Shown here piece by piece: positions 1-7,079 of a stretch of DNA of 18,598 nt. The position numbers and the translations under genes were made by a program. Where the stretch lies: assembly GCA_021811525.1 (NCBI GenBank), contig JAJZOK010000034.1, positions 1 to 18,598 of the forward strand. The letters run 5' to 3'. Source of the DNA: Thermoplasmata archaeon (GTDB taxonomy: Archaea; Thermoplasmatota; Thermoplasmata; Thermoplasmatales; Thermoplasmataceae). Below the pieces are notes generated by a model. The model searched no databases. It was not told where the DNA came from and saw only the letters and a list, made by a program, of their open reading frames with translations. Position 1 is the stretch's first letter. Every line of letters starts with the position of its first letter.

Positions 1-1
1 C

Positions 2-70
2 GAGGAATTTGACAATTACCTTAATGCAAGGATAGAGAGAGGTGCCATTCTTGAAAACAAACAACACTGA
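2..70 (+). CDS. C-terminal tail of an unidentified upstream gene (partial)
   Basis: An open frame enters from the left edge and ends at TGA 68-70. It gives 22 residues, acidic then mixed, beginning EEFDNYLNARIERGAIL. The composition looks like a real protein end, but too little is visible to name a family. It overlaps the start of the next gene by about 20-30 bp, which suggests translational coupling with the Ta0938-like gene. It could instead be a chance open frame. Confidence 0.4.
   Translation, partial: EEFDNYLNARIERGAILENKQH
39..44 (+). promoter_or_regulatory. Shine-Dalgarno GAGGTG deciding the TTG 51 start
   Basis: GAGGTG is complementary to the archaeal 16S rRNA 3' end and is followed by a 6-nt spacer and TTG at 51-53. 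The GTG at 42 lies inside the SD itself and is a poor start candidate. Confidence 0.55.
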
Positions 71-344
71 GGGTTGCGGGCTCTGCAATGCAACCTGGGG
101 AGAATACTGGAGGGAAATTGATGGTGATAACATGTACTTCTGCTGCAACATTTGCGCGGACATATTCGAGACTATGGTCCATAAAGTCAAGGAAAACACC
201 GGCTGGAAGAAGATAGACTATGTTGAGCTCATTGGAAATTACAGCTCAGGCAGGGAATGTGAGGCAAGGAATGGAGAAGACACCTTCAGATATTACTTCA
301 GGACTTACTCCAATGGTAAATTCATTACGTTTGAGAAGAAGTGA
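51..344 (+). CDS. Ta0938-family small Cys-rich (putative zinc-binding) protein
   Basis: A protein of about 97 residues with the pattern GCGLC, 18 residues, then CCNIC, and a further Cys in the C-terminal half. The paired Cys motifs followed by an aromatic-rich helix (DIFETMV) resemble the Thermoplasma protein Ta0938 and, more loosely, TRASH-type treble-clef metal sites. Zn binding is inferred from the Cys spacing; the cellular role is unknown. The open frame can start at GTG 42, but GAGGTG at 39-44 is an excellent Shine-Dalgarno lying 6 nt before TTG 51, and it overlaps the GTG itself. I therefore prefer TTG 51. The gene overlaps the tail of an upstream gene and is convergent with the TauE gene. 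Family assignment is from memory of the motif; the metal and function are not established here. Confidence 0.75.
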   Translation: MKTNNTEGCGLCNATWGEYWREIDGDNMYFCCNICADIFETMVHKVKENTGWKKIDYVELIGNYSSGRECEARNGEDTFRYYFRTYSNGKFITFEKK

Positions 345-413
345 TTTTTCATTGCCCTGGGGCTCATAAATTCCAAAACGTGCTTCTACTATCTGGAAAG
401 GCAGTGTGCAATA

Positions 414-1196
414 CTAGTGGTTCGCTATGAAGTAGAGGATTATTGACATGGTCCCGAACGCAATTATTATGTAACCCTGGAATAGCCTGAGGCTCACCTG
501 TGGTGCCCTTGCCACCATCCAGGAACCTGCAAATCCACCGATCATTGCTCCAGCTACAAGCGGAAAAGCATAGATGATGTTCACCAGGCCGGTATAATGG
601 AAATGTATTGCTGTACCCACCACTGTAACGGGAAGAGTTGCAGCTACTATGGTTGAAATGGCAATGTTGGGCCTGGATCTCTTTATTGCTGTAAGATAGC
701 TTCCAACCAAACCTCCAATCCCGATACCTATAAAGCCTGAAACAACTCCTGCAATGATTGAAACCATGCTGGTCCCGCCTGTGCTGACCGGGCTGATATC
801 ATATTCATCCTTTCCTCCCCTTGTTTGCATCCGGGTGGCCAGAATAGAGAATGACCCAAGGCCAATAAGGATGAACCCGAATACACCCTTGAAAGTGTCC
901 GAAGGTACGTAATCTGCCAATACTGTGCCTGCAATTGTCCCGCAGACCGCCATGGTTGAAATTATAACGAACATTTTGAAATTGACAAGGCCCCTGCGGA
1001 AATTCTGAATAAATCCCACAAGAGAGCTGAATGATATAGTAAGAAGGCTAAGCCCTGCTGCAACTAGTGGATCAATCTTGAAACCATATACAAGGAGCAG
1101 AATAATCATCACTCCCCCGCCAATGCCTGATATGTTCCCTATGATCCCTACCAGGATGCCAAGGAAAAAAATGATCACTAGAAGGATAAACTGCAC
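414..1196 (-). CDS. TauE/SafE-family membrane permease (sulfite/organosulfonate exporter-like)
   Basis: A 260-residue integral membrane protein with about eight hydrophobic segments in two similar halves. Each half carries a Gly-rich re-entrant motif: SGIGGGVM near residue 24 and GFIGIGIGGLVGSYL near residue 155. Length and duplicated architecture match the TauE/SafE family (formerly DUF81), whose members export sulfite, sulfoacetate or other small anions. The substrate cannot be told from sequence. The start is GTG at 1194-1196. No SD precedes it; an AT-rich TATA-like box at 1220-1227 is placed for a leaderless transcript. The gene is alone: it converges with the Ta0938-like gene (69 bp gap) and follows the gcvT operon on the same strand after about 100 bp. 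Family assignment is firm, specificity open. Confidence 0.88.
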   Translation of the reverse strand: MQFILLVIIFFLGILVGIIGNISGIGGGVMIILLLVYGFKIDPLVAAGLSLLTISFSSLVGFIQNFRRGLVNFKMFVIISTMAVCGTIAGTVLADYVPSDTFKGVFGFILIGLGSFSILATRMQTRGGKDEYDISPVSTGGTSMVSIIAGVVSGFIGIGIGGLVGSYLTAIKRSRPNIAISTIVAATLPVTVVGTAIHFHYTGLVNIIYAFPLVAGAMIGGFAGSWMVARAPQVSLRLFQGYIIIAFGTMSIILYFIANH

Positions 1197-1219
1197 TGTT
1201 CTCTAAATGCAGTTCCAGT

Positions 1220-1236
1220 TATTTAAAAAAATAGGC
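1220..1236 (-). promoter_or_regulatory. TATA-like box for the TauE gene, next to a T-tract ending the gcvT operon
   Basis: On the minus strand a run of seven T is followed directly by TTTAAATAACT. The TAAA part is centred about 27 nt before the GTG start at 1196, which suits a leaderless promoter. The T-run lies about 65 nt after the gcvT stop and could serve as an archaeal oligo-T terminator. One short stretch may therefore end one transcript and start the next. Confidence 0.45.
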
Positions 1237-1297
1237 ACCTCGTATGCTCTTTTCCAGTTATTCAAATCGTAAACAAAGGGGGAGGGGGGTGCGTTTC

Positions 1298-2383
1298 CTA
1301 TGGAACTATTTTTGGTTTACCCATGGTCCCCTTTTCCATTCTACCCCTGATGGATATCTCAACATTTTGGCCTGCCTTAATGTAACTCCGGTCAACAAAG
1401 CCAAGGGCAATCGCAGTGTCAAGCATTGGAGAAAGTGTTCCGCTTGTTATTATTCCAATCTTCTTTCCATCCATAAAAACTTCAGATCCAGCTCTTGGAA
1501 TGAGCTTTCCATTGAGCCTGAATCCCCTGAACATTTCGTTGCCTTTTTCCTCTATGGCTTTCTTTCCGATATAATCAGATTCATTATTAACTATAAATGA
1601 AATTGAACATTCATATGGGTTCCTGTCCCTGTTGAAATCTGTTCCTGACAGGAGCATTCCCTTCTCCATTCTTAGGGTGTCCCTTGCCCCAAGTCCGCAT
1701 GGAAGGCCTGATTTCTTTCCAATAAGATTAAGGACCTTCTCCCACATCTCAGCTGCATTCGTGGAAGAAAGAAGAAGTTCAACACCTCTTTCACCAGTAT
1801 AACCTGTTCCAGAAACTATAACTGAGTTATTGCCTGTTATTTTGTTTTCATTAAATTTTCCTTTTATCTCTATAAATTTGAATGGTTCAGGAAATTCAAG
1901 CCCAAGCTCCTTTATCACTTCCTCACTTTTCGGGCCCTGGACAGCTATGCATGATATATCATCTGAAACATTTGTTATTTCAACATCAAACTTTCCTTTA
2001 TTTTCTAAGACCCAATTATAAATAATATCAATCATTGATGCATTTGGAACAAAGAAGAATTTATACTCACTGAGCCTATAGACTATTGTATCATCTATTA
2101 TCTTTCCTTTGCTGTCAAGGAACGCAGTGTAAATTGCCTCACCATCTTTCATTGCGGAAATTTTTGTTGGGAACATATGGTCAAGAAATGCAGCAGCTTC
2201 CTTTCCTTCAACAATAATATCACCCATATGGGAAACATCAAAGATCCCCACATTCTTCCTTACAGCCATATGCTCTTCCAGTATTCTGGTGTATTGTAGA
2301 GGCATATCCCAACCATGAAAATCTATGATCTTGCCATTCAGTTTTACATGTTCTTCATATAGCGCAGTTCTTTTGTTTTCCAT
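1298..2383 (-). CDS. gcvT: Aminomethyltransferase, glycine cleavage system T protein
   Basis: A 361-residue protein, the usual T-protein length. T-protein moves the aminomethyl carbon from lipoylated H protein to tetrahydrofolate, releasing ammonia. Recognisable blocks are DFHGWDMPLQY (21-31), GIFDVSHMGDI (46-56), the catalytic-Asp block IIDDTIVYRL (95-104), GTGYTGERGVELLL (192-205) and GARDTLRMEKGMLLSG in the C-terminal half. It is the last gene of a minus-strand operon after glyA and pdxT. The gap to pdxT is only 10 bp, and its SD AGGTG (2391-2395) overlaps the pdxT stop codon with a 7-nt spacer to ATG 2383, so coupling is likely. SHMT and T-protein both feed methylene-folate. The P and H proteins are not in this window, so a complete cleavage system is not shown here. 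Confidence 0.95.
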   Translation of the reverse strand: MENKRTALYEEHVKLNGKIIDFHGWDMPLQYTRILEEHMAVRKNVGIFDVSHMGDIIVEGKEAAAFLDHMFPTKISAMKDGEAIYTAFLDSKGKIIDDTIVYRLSEYKFFFVPNASMIDIIYNWVLENKGKFDVEITNVSDDISCIAVQGPKSEEVIKELGLEFPEPFKFIEIKGKFNENKITGNNSVIVSGTGYTGERGVELLLSSTNAAEMWEKVLNLIGKKSGLPCGLGARDTLRMEKGMLLSGTDFNRDRNPYECSISFIVNNESDYIGKKAIEEKGNEMFRGFRLNGKLIPRAGSEVFMDGKKIGIITSGTLSPMLDTAIALGFVDRSYIKAGQNVEISIRGRMEKGTMGKPKIVP

Positions 2384-2390
2384 ACATACC

Positions 2391-2395
2391 CACCT
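2391..2395 (-). promoter_or_regulatory. gcvT ribosome binding site overlapping the pdxT stop
   Basis: AGGTG on the minus strand, 7 nt before the gcvT ATG, shares bases with the pdxT TAG (2394-2396). It supports this start and points to operon translation. Confidence 0.6.
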
Positions 2396-3005
2396 ACATG
2401 TTTCCAGAGGAAGTGTACCCCTCCCCCTCTATCATCCTGATAAAATACTCATGAACTCTTGTATCTTTGGTAAGCTCCGGATGAAATGTCAGGCCCAGCA
2501 CCTTCCCCTTTCTTACCATTACTGGCTTGCCTGCTTGCTCTGCCAGGATCTCCGTATTTCCGGGAACTGAAATAATGGGGGCCCTGATGAATACTGCCCT
2601 GTATTTCCCAATGCCCTTTATTTCTATATCTTCCATGAAGGAATCGATCTGCCTCCCATAGGCGTTCCTCTCCACCTCTGTATCTATGAGGCCCATGCCC
2701 TCCACCCTATCATCATTGGTCTTGGAGGAAATGAGGATCAGGCCTGCGCATGTTCCCATGACAGGAAGCCCATGCATGGCCATCTCCCTTATCCTTTCAT
2801 ACAGGCTGTAGAGCTTGAGAAGCTTGAACATGGTAGTGCTCTCCCCGCCAGGTATGATGATGGCTTCAACAGAACTGAGCTGTGCCAGGTTGCGGACCTC
2901 TTTTACTTCCACTTCAGCGCCAAGCTTGTTGGCAGCCTTTTTCAGGAGCTCAGCATGCTCAGACACATCTCCCTGGAATCCAATGATACCTATGCTTAGA
3001 GGCAT
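2394..3005 (-). CDS. pdxT: Pyridoxal 5'-phosphate synthase glutaminase subunit PdxT
   Basis: A 203-residue class I glutamine amidotransferase. PdxT releases ammonia from glutamine and channels it to PdxS, which builds PLP from ribose 5-phosphate and glyceraldehyde 3-phosphate. All family marks are present: GIIGFQGDVSEH at the N-terminus, GGEST (53-57), the nucleophile Cys86 in GTCAG, RNAYGRQ (113-119) and the His175/Glu177 pair in FHPE. It sits between glyA and gcvT. PLP is the cofactor of SHMT, so this operon pairs a PLP enzyme with part of its cofactor supply. PdxS is not in the window. The start ATG 3005 has only a weak SD-like GGAGATGG about 9 nt upstream; a TTTATGAG box about 27 nt upstream could give it an internal promoter as well. 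Confidence 0.95.
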   Translation of the reverse strand: MPLSIGIIGFQGDVSEHAELLKKAANKLGAEVEVKEVRNLAQLSSVEAIIIPGGESTTMFKLLKLYSLYERIREMAMHGLPVMGTCAGLILISSKTNDDRVEGMGLIDTEVERNAYGRQIDSFMEDIEIKGIGKYRAVFIRAPIISVPGNTEILAEQAGKPVMVRKGKVLGLTFHPELTKDTRVHEYFIRMIEGEGYTSSGNM

Positions 3006-3052
3006 ATGAAGGGTCCATCTCCGCAGTACTCATAAACATTCAGAATAAAGGA

Positions 3053-4342
3053 TCACCTGTAAAGCTCTATGTATTTGTACGCATCAAGATCGCCAAAGCA
3101 GTACTGGACTTTCCCGAATCCGGACTTTAAGTTGTGCACCTTCTCTTTTACCTTTGCAGGGTCAGGCATTTCCTTGATTGCCCAAGACATTATTGAAGCG
3201 AGCTCCTTCACGTCTGATTCCTTGAACCCGATTCGTGTTATTTCCTGTGTCCCAATCCTTATTCCGCTTGGATCCTGGGAGCGCTTGTTGTCATCCCATG
3301 GAAGAAGGTTCTTGTTGAGCACAATGTTGCACTGTTCCAGGTACTCGGCGATCTTCTTCCCTCCACCATTAGCCCTTACATCAGCAACCAGAGTATGCGA
3401 TTCCGTGAATCCTCTTGATTCTCCAAGGACCCTTATCCCTGCTTCATGTAGCCCTGATGCCAGAGTCCTTGCATTGCTGATTATCTGCTTTGCATAGGCC
3501 TCTCCATATTCAAGCTCCTCAGCCATTGTTACCCCCAGGGAGGCCATGGCATTCAGGTGGTGGTTGCTCAGAGTTCCGGGAAAGACCCCTCTCTGAATGG
3601 ATTTCCATGTATCGTCATCGGTGTTTCCCAGTATGATGCCGTGTTGCGGCCCAGGCAACGTCTTGTGCGTTGATCCCGTGATGACCTCTGCGCCTTCCCT
3701 GAGTGGATCCTGGAACTGCTTTCCCGCAATAAGCCCAAGGACGTGGGCGCCATCATACCATACCTTAGCGCCTATTTCCTGGAAAGCGTCCTGCATCTCC
3801 TTCATTGGTGCAGGGAAAAGAAACACTGACTGTCCAACAAGGCATACCTTCGGCTTTTCCCTGATGATTAACTTTGACGCCTCATCAGGTAGTATAGTCA
3901 TAGTTTCCTGGTCATACGGGTAATTCACTATGTTCAGCCCCCTCAGGCCAACGGCACCAAATTTGGCAGCACTTATATGCCCCCCTCCTGAGAGGTCCGG
4001 GGTCGCGATCTTGTCCCCGGGTTTGAGCAATCCATAAATTACAGAGGTGTTTGCATTGGTACCGGAGACAGGGCGGGGATCAGTCTGCTTTGATCGGAAC
4101 AGCCGGTTTCCAAGTTCCATGACCTTTTCCTCAATCTGGTCCACGTAGAAATTTCCCTGATAATACCTGTGGTGCGGCAACCCCTCGGCATACCGGTATC
4201 CCAGGTCCGTGATAAGCATCTCGAGGGCCAGCGGGCTCATGATGTTTTCAGAAGCAATGAGCGGAATGCTATCCCCAAAGAATCTGTTGTGTTCCTTCGC
4301 CAGTTCCCTAAGCTTAAGCGCCTCATCCAGGTTACCAGTCAT
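3053..4342 (-). CDS. glyA: Serine hydroxymethyltransferase
   Basis: A 429-residue fold-type I PLP enzyme that interconverts serine and glycine with tetrahydrofolate or an archaeal pterin. Visible marks are SIPLIASENIMSPLAL (25-40), the YAEGLPHHRYYQG block (51-63), SGTNANTSVIYGLL, YDGAHVLGLIAG (196-207) carrying the PLP-ring Asp197 and His200, and the Schiff-base Lys227 in TGSTHKTLPGPQHG. Length and the archaeal spelling of the motifs fit archaeal SHMT. It is the first gene of the operon glyA-pdxT-gcvT (47 bp to pdxT). It starts at ATG 4342, preceded by a TATA-like box and no SD, as expected for a leaderless mRNA. It is divergent from the membrane protein gene at 4510. Confidence 0.95.
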   Translation of the reverse strand: MTGNLDEALKLRELAKEHNRFFGDSIPLIASENIMSPLALEMLITDLGYRYAEGLPHHRYYQGNFYVDQIEEKVMELGNRLFRSKQTDPRPVSGTNANTSVIYGLLKPGDKIATPDLSGGGHISAAKFGAVGLRGLNIVNYPYDQETMTILPDEASKLIIREKPKVCLVGQSVFLFPAPMKEMQDAFQEIGAKVWYDGAHVLGLIAGKQFQDPLREGAEVITGSTHKTLPGPQHGIILGNTDDDTWKSIQRGVFPGTLSNHHLNAMASLGVTMAEELEYGEAYAKQIISNARTLASGLHEAGIRVLGESRGFTESHTLVADVRANGGGKKIAEYLEQCNIVLNKNLLPWDDNKRSQDPSGIRIGTQEITRIGFKESDVKELASIMSWAIKEMPDPAKVKEKVHNLKSGFGKVQYCFGDLDAYKYIELYR

Positions 4343-4365
4343 GAGGTAGGATCATTCCTAGTTAT

Positions 4366-4373
4366 TTGTATAT
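4366..4373 (-). promoter_or_regulatory. TATA-like box of the glyA-pdxT-gcvT operon
   Basis: ATATACAA on the minus strand, centred about 27 nt before the glyA ATG; no SD in between. This matches the other first-gene promoters in the window. Confidence 0.5.
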
Positions 4374-4509
4374 TCAGCTTAACATGGAAATGTCCCGTAA
4401 GATGGAAGCATTTGATACACCTACACTCACTTCTACAGCGCGAAATACACTATCATGTCATTGCTATGGTTAAATACCGTGTGCAACATATAATCACTGC
4501 ATGACCTAG

Positions 4510-5019
4510 ATGATCCTCATAAATTACCACCTTCTGGCAATCTTCCCGCTGATCCTTTTCACTGTGGGAACTTCAGTGCACTTCACGTCACAGAAAAGCT
4601 TAGCCGGAAGCCTGGACGAGGAATCGAGGGAAAAACTCAATGACCAGTTCCTGTTTGTCTTCAACCTGGAATCCATTCTGCTCGCAGTTATAAACGGGAT
4701 CATACTTGGGGAACTATCAGGCTCATTTGCAGCTGGAATGGGCTTTCTCATCGCGGGCCTGGGGCTTGGCATATTCACAATGTCGCTTCTGAGGAGCGGC
4801 TACAACGATCTGGCTGAATACATAATGGCGATCACGATGATGCTGTTTTTCTACGAGTTCATATATTTCCTCGCAGCGGGGAGCTACTTCATAATTTTCG
4901 GGGCAGTCATTATTGGATGGCAGATTGCAGTCATATGGTACTTTGGGATAATAGGAGTCGCCATAGCAGGGTTCGTGCTTTACATACTGCTCATGAAACG
5001 GTTAAATCCTGAATATTAA
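4510..5019 (+). CDS. Unrecognised multi-pass membrane protein
   Basis: A 169-residue hydrophobic protein that I do not recognise. It has about five or six membrane segments: LLAIFPLILFTVGTSV near residues 7-22, a segment around ESILLAVINGIILG (53-67), FAAGMGFLIAGLGLGIF (72-88), a long hydrophobic stretch from about 104 to 140, and GVAIAGFVLYILLM at the C-terminus. A polar stretch of about 25 residues (KSLAGSLDEESREKLNDQ) separates the first two and probably forms a loop. There is no signal peptide distinct from TM1 and no catalytic motif. The start is ATG 4510; the ATG at 4501 is closed by a stop two codons later. Upstream are the TATA-like stretches TTAAATAC (4470-4477) and ATATAATC (4489-4496) but no SD. 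The gene is divergent from glyA and convergent with the aminotransferase. Confidence 0.75.
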   Translation: MILINYHLLAIFPLILFTVGTSVHFTSQKSLAGSLDEESREKLNDQFLFVFNLESILLAVINGIILGELSGSFAAGMGFLIAGLGLGIFTMSLLRSGYNDLAEYIMAITMMLFFYEFIYFLAAGSYFIIFGAVIIGWQIAVIWYFGIIGVAIAGFVLYILLMKRLNPEY

Positions 5020-5090
5020 CTGCGAGCTCATTCTAACCGCCACCAAAACAACAGATCAGCAACTTCAAATAAATGTTGCAGGGGATAAAA

Positions 5091-5109
5091 AAAGCAATAA
5101 GTTTGCTTT
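5091..5109 (-). terminator. Hairpin plus T-run terminating the aminotransferase gene
   Basis: A perfect 7-bp stem (AAAGCAA/TTGCTTT) with a 5-nt loop overlaps the aminotransferase stop codon. Read on the minus strand it runs into seven consecutive T, the layout of an intrinsic terminator. The gap between the two convergent genes (5020-5107) holds no other clear structure. Confidence 0.55.
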
Positions 5110-6250
5110 ATGAGGTCTTGGAGAAGAAAACCCTCATCCTGTCCATTGCCTCAGAAATGGTTTCTATGGATACCGAATAGGACAATCGGAGATGGCCCTC
5201 GCCCTTGTTTCCAAACACAGAACCAGGAAGAACTGCAACGTTATACTCCTTAAGAAGAGAGGTGGCTATTTCGTAGGAGCTCCTTTTGGAATCAAACGCT
5301 GGAAACATGTAGAAAGCCCCCTCCACTTTGTTTAAGTGCAGCCCCTCAACTTCTTTCAGCCGCTCCAGGGTGAATTCCCTTTTCTTCTCAAGGTCTTTCC
5401 TGAATTCTTCCACCCTGCCGTCCATGGAATCAAGTGCCAGGGCGGATGCATGCTGGATAAACGGAGGAAAGCAGGTGAATGCCTGGTCCATGAACCGTCC
5501 CATCCTCTTCACAAAATTCTCTTCTGCAACAATATATCCTGCCCTCCATCCGGTCATGGCGTAACTCTTTGATAGGGTGAACAGGGAAATCACCTGTACC
5601 GGCTCCTCCTCAAGTGAACCAAGGGAAACATGCTTACCCTGGTACACCAGATCTTCATAGGCCTCGTCCGAAATGATTTTCAGCGGCTTTCCCCGGCACA
5701 GTTCCAGTAGCGCCTTCAGGGATTTCCTGCTGTAGACCCTTCCGGTAGGGTTTGATGGTGTGTTTATGATAATGGCCCTGGTTCTGGGGGTTATCTTTGA
5801 GGCAATTGCATCAACATCTAACCCATAATCCTCATCCAGTGTGTAAGGAACCGGGTCCAGGCCGGCTAGTTCAGCAGGCTCGGTGTAAAAGTATCCGGGG
5901 TCGGGAACCAGAACTTCCCCACCATCCCTGTCCCTGAGGGCAACCAATATGCCATAGATGGCCAGTTTGCTCGATATGAATATGGTATGCTTCTCCTGGC
6001 AGATGATCCCGTTCTTCCGCTTCACTTTTCTCACAATGGCTGCCCTGACCTCAGGAATTCCAAGGGAAGAAGTGTAATGGGTCATGCCCTTTTTCATGCC
6101 TTCATAAGCTGCTTCAGTGATTTCCCTCGGCGTGTCATATGACGGCTCCCCGATAGCCAAGGAATAGACCTTCTCGCCAGTGGAGGTCTTTCTCAGAACT
6201 TCGCCGACAATCTCGTAGGTTGGTGATTCAGGGAAATCGTAGAATGGCAT
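5108..6250 (-). CDS. Class I/II PLP-dependent aminotransferase (aspartate aminotransferase family)
   Basis: A 380-residue fold-type I aminotransferase. Motifs in order are LAIGEPSYDTP (31-41), THYTSSLGIPEVRAAI (57-72), INTPSNPTGRVYS (162-174) with the conserved Asn167, ISDEAYEDLVY (193-203) with Asp195 that contacts the PLP pyridine nitrogen, the Schiff-base Lys228 in TLSKSYAMTGWRAGY, and GHLRLSYS near the C-terminus carrying the carboxylate-binding Arg. This places it in the aspartate/alanine/aromatic aminotransferase group; the amino-acid substrate cannot be fixed from sequence. The start is ATG 6250 without an SD. A minus-strand TATA-like AATTTTAATA (6271-6280) lies about 25 nt upstream. 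The gene is divergent from the enoyl-CoA hydratase gene across a 68-71 bp promoter region. Confidence 0.9.
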   Translation of the reverse strand: MPFYDFPESPTYEIVGEVLRKTSTGEKVYSLAIGEPSYDTPREITEAAYEGMKKGMTHYTSSLGIPEVRAAIVRKVKRKNGIICQEKHTIFISSKLAIYGILVALRDRDGGEVLVPDPGYFYTEPAELAGLDPVPYTLDEDYGLDVDAIASKITPRTRAIIINTPSNPTGRVYSRKSLKALLELCRGKPLKIISDEAYEDLVYQGKHVSLGSLEEEPVQVISLFTLSKSYAMTGWRAGYIVAEENFVKRMGRFMDQAFTCFPPFIQHASALALDSMDGRVEEFRKDLEKKREFTLERLKEVEGLHLNKVEGAFYMFPAFDSKRSSYEIATSLLKEYNVAVLPGSVFGNKGEGHLRLSYSVSIETISEAMDRMRVFFSKTS

Positions 6251-6270
6251 GGTGCAAGATTATCTGCCTG

Positions 6271-6301
6271 TATTAAAATTCTCACAGAATTGCTTTATGC
6301 A
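6271..6301. promoter_or_regulatory. Divergent promoters with an AATTC-N5-GAATT inverted repeat
   Basis: The minus-strand TATA-like box (6271-6280) serves the aminotransferase and the plus-strand TTTATGCA (6294-6301) serves the hydratase. An inverted repeat AATTC, 5 nt, GAATT (6277-6291) lies between and partly over them, where a dimeric regulator could affect both genes. Boxes and palindrome are read directly; regulation is inferred. Confidence 0.4.
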
Positions 6302-6321
6302 TACAGTCTATTCACATTATG

Positions 6322-7074
6322 ATGAGCGGCGAGGTCTCACTGCGCAAGTCCGGAAGCATAGCTTTCCTGTCCCTCATGAACCCCGGAAAATTCAATGCAA
6401 TTTCATCTGCCATGCTGGACCAGCTTGTAAGTGAAGCAATGAAAATAGAGGAAGATGTGGAGATCAGGGTGGTTCTCATCCATGGCGCGGACGGAAATTT
6501 TTCATCCGGTGCGGATCTTGAAGACCTCGTGGAAATGGATGCTTCTTCAGCTCTTGCATTCCACAGGAAAATGAACAGGCTTTCCCACCAAATGCGGAAC
6601 TCTTCAAAGATATACATTGCGCTCCTGGAAGGATTTGCCCTGGGAGGAGGTTTCGAGCTCTCCCTCTCTGCTGATATGAGGATATGCGCTGACAACGTAA
6701 AGCTTGGGCAGCCTGAGATAAATATTGGCCTGAACGCAGGCGCAGGAGGCAATGCGATCCTCCCCAGGTATGTGGGCAGGGGCAATGCCATGCATCTCAT
6801 ACTCACTGGAGAGAAATTCGATGCCCGGAAAGGAATGGAACTCGGAATTATACAGAAATCTGTCCCACTGGCTGAGCTTTACCAGGAAGGCGAAAATCTC
6901 GCCAGAAAGATCGCAGAGCTCCCAAAAGAATCCGTAGCCCTTACAAAATTGGCAGTAAATGCTTCAATGGACTCATCCGTTGATGCTGCAATGGATACTG
7001 AAGCCCTAGTATTTTCATGGCTCAACGGTCAGGAAGAAATAAAGGAAAAAATAAGAAAATTTTTGGAAAAATAA
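6322..7074 (+). CDS. Enoyl-CoA hydratase/isomerase (crotonase) family protein
   Basis: A crotonase-fold protein of 250-251 residues, the usual length. Counting from the first of two adjacent ATGs (6319), the oxyanion-hole segment FSSGADLEDL is at 61-70 and EGFALGGGFEL at 104-114. The two acid/base glutamates of true enoyl-CoA hydratases (Glu144 and Glu164 of the rat enzyme) are both kept, as Glu113 in GGGFEL and Glu133 in LGQPEI, exactly 20 apart. Hydration of 2-enoyl-CoA is therefore more likely than isomerase or hydrolase chemistry. The second ATG (6322) lies 24 nt from the centre of the TATA-like box, the usual spacing in this window, so I prefer it. The stop is 5 bp from the stop of the convergent MFS gene. 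A role beside the thiolase, SDR and OYE genes further on is inferred. Confidence 0.88.
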   Translation: MSGEVSLRKSGSIAFLSLMNPGKFNAISSAMLDQLVSEAMKIEEDVEIRVVLIHGADGNFSSGADLEDLVEMDASSALAFHRKMNRLSHQMRNSSKIYIALLEGFALGGGFELSLSADMRICADNVKLGQPEINIGLNAGAGGNAILPRYVGRGNAMHLILTGEKFDARKGMELGIIQKSVPLAELYQEGENLARKIAELPKESVALTKLAVNASMDSSVDAAMDTEALVFSWLNGQEEIKEKIRKFLEK

Positions 7075-7079
7075 AAAAA

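Noticed and set aside
5059..5079. Weak inverted repeat GCAAC/GTTGC as terminator of the membrane protein gene
   Set aside because: Five-base arms with an 11-nt loop and no following T-run on the plus strand; too weak to call.
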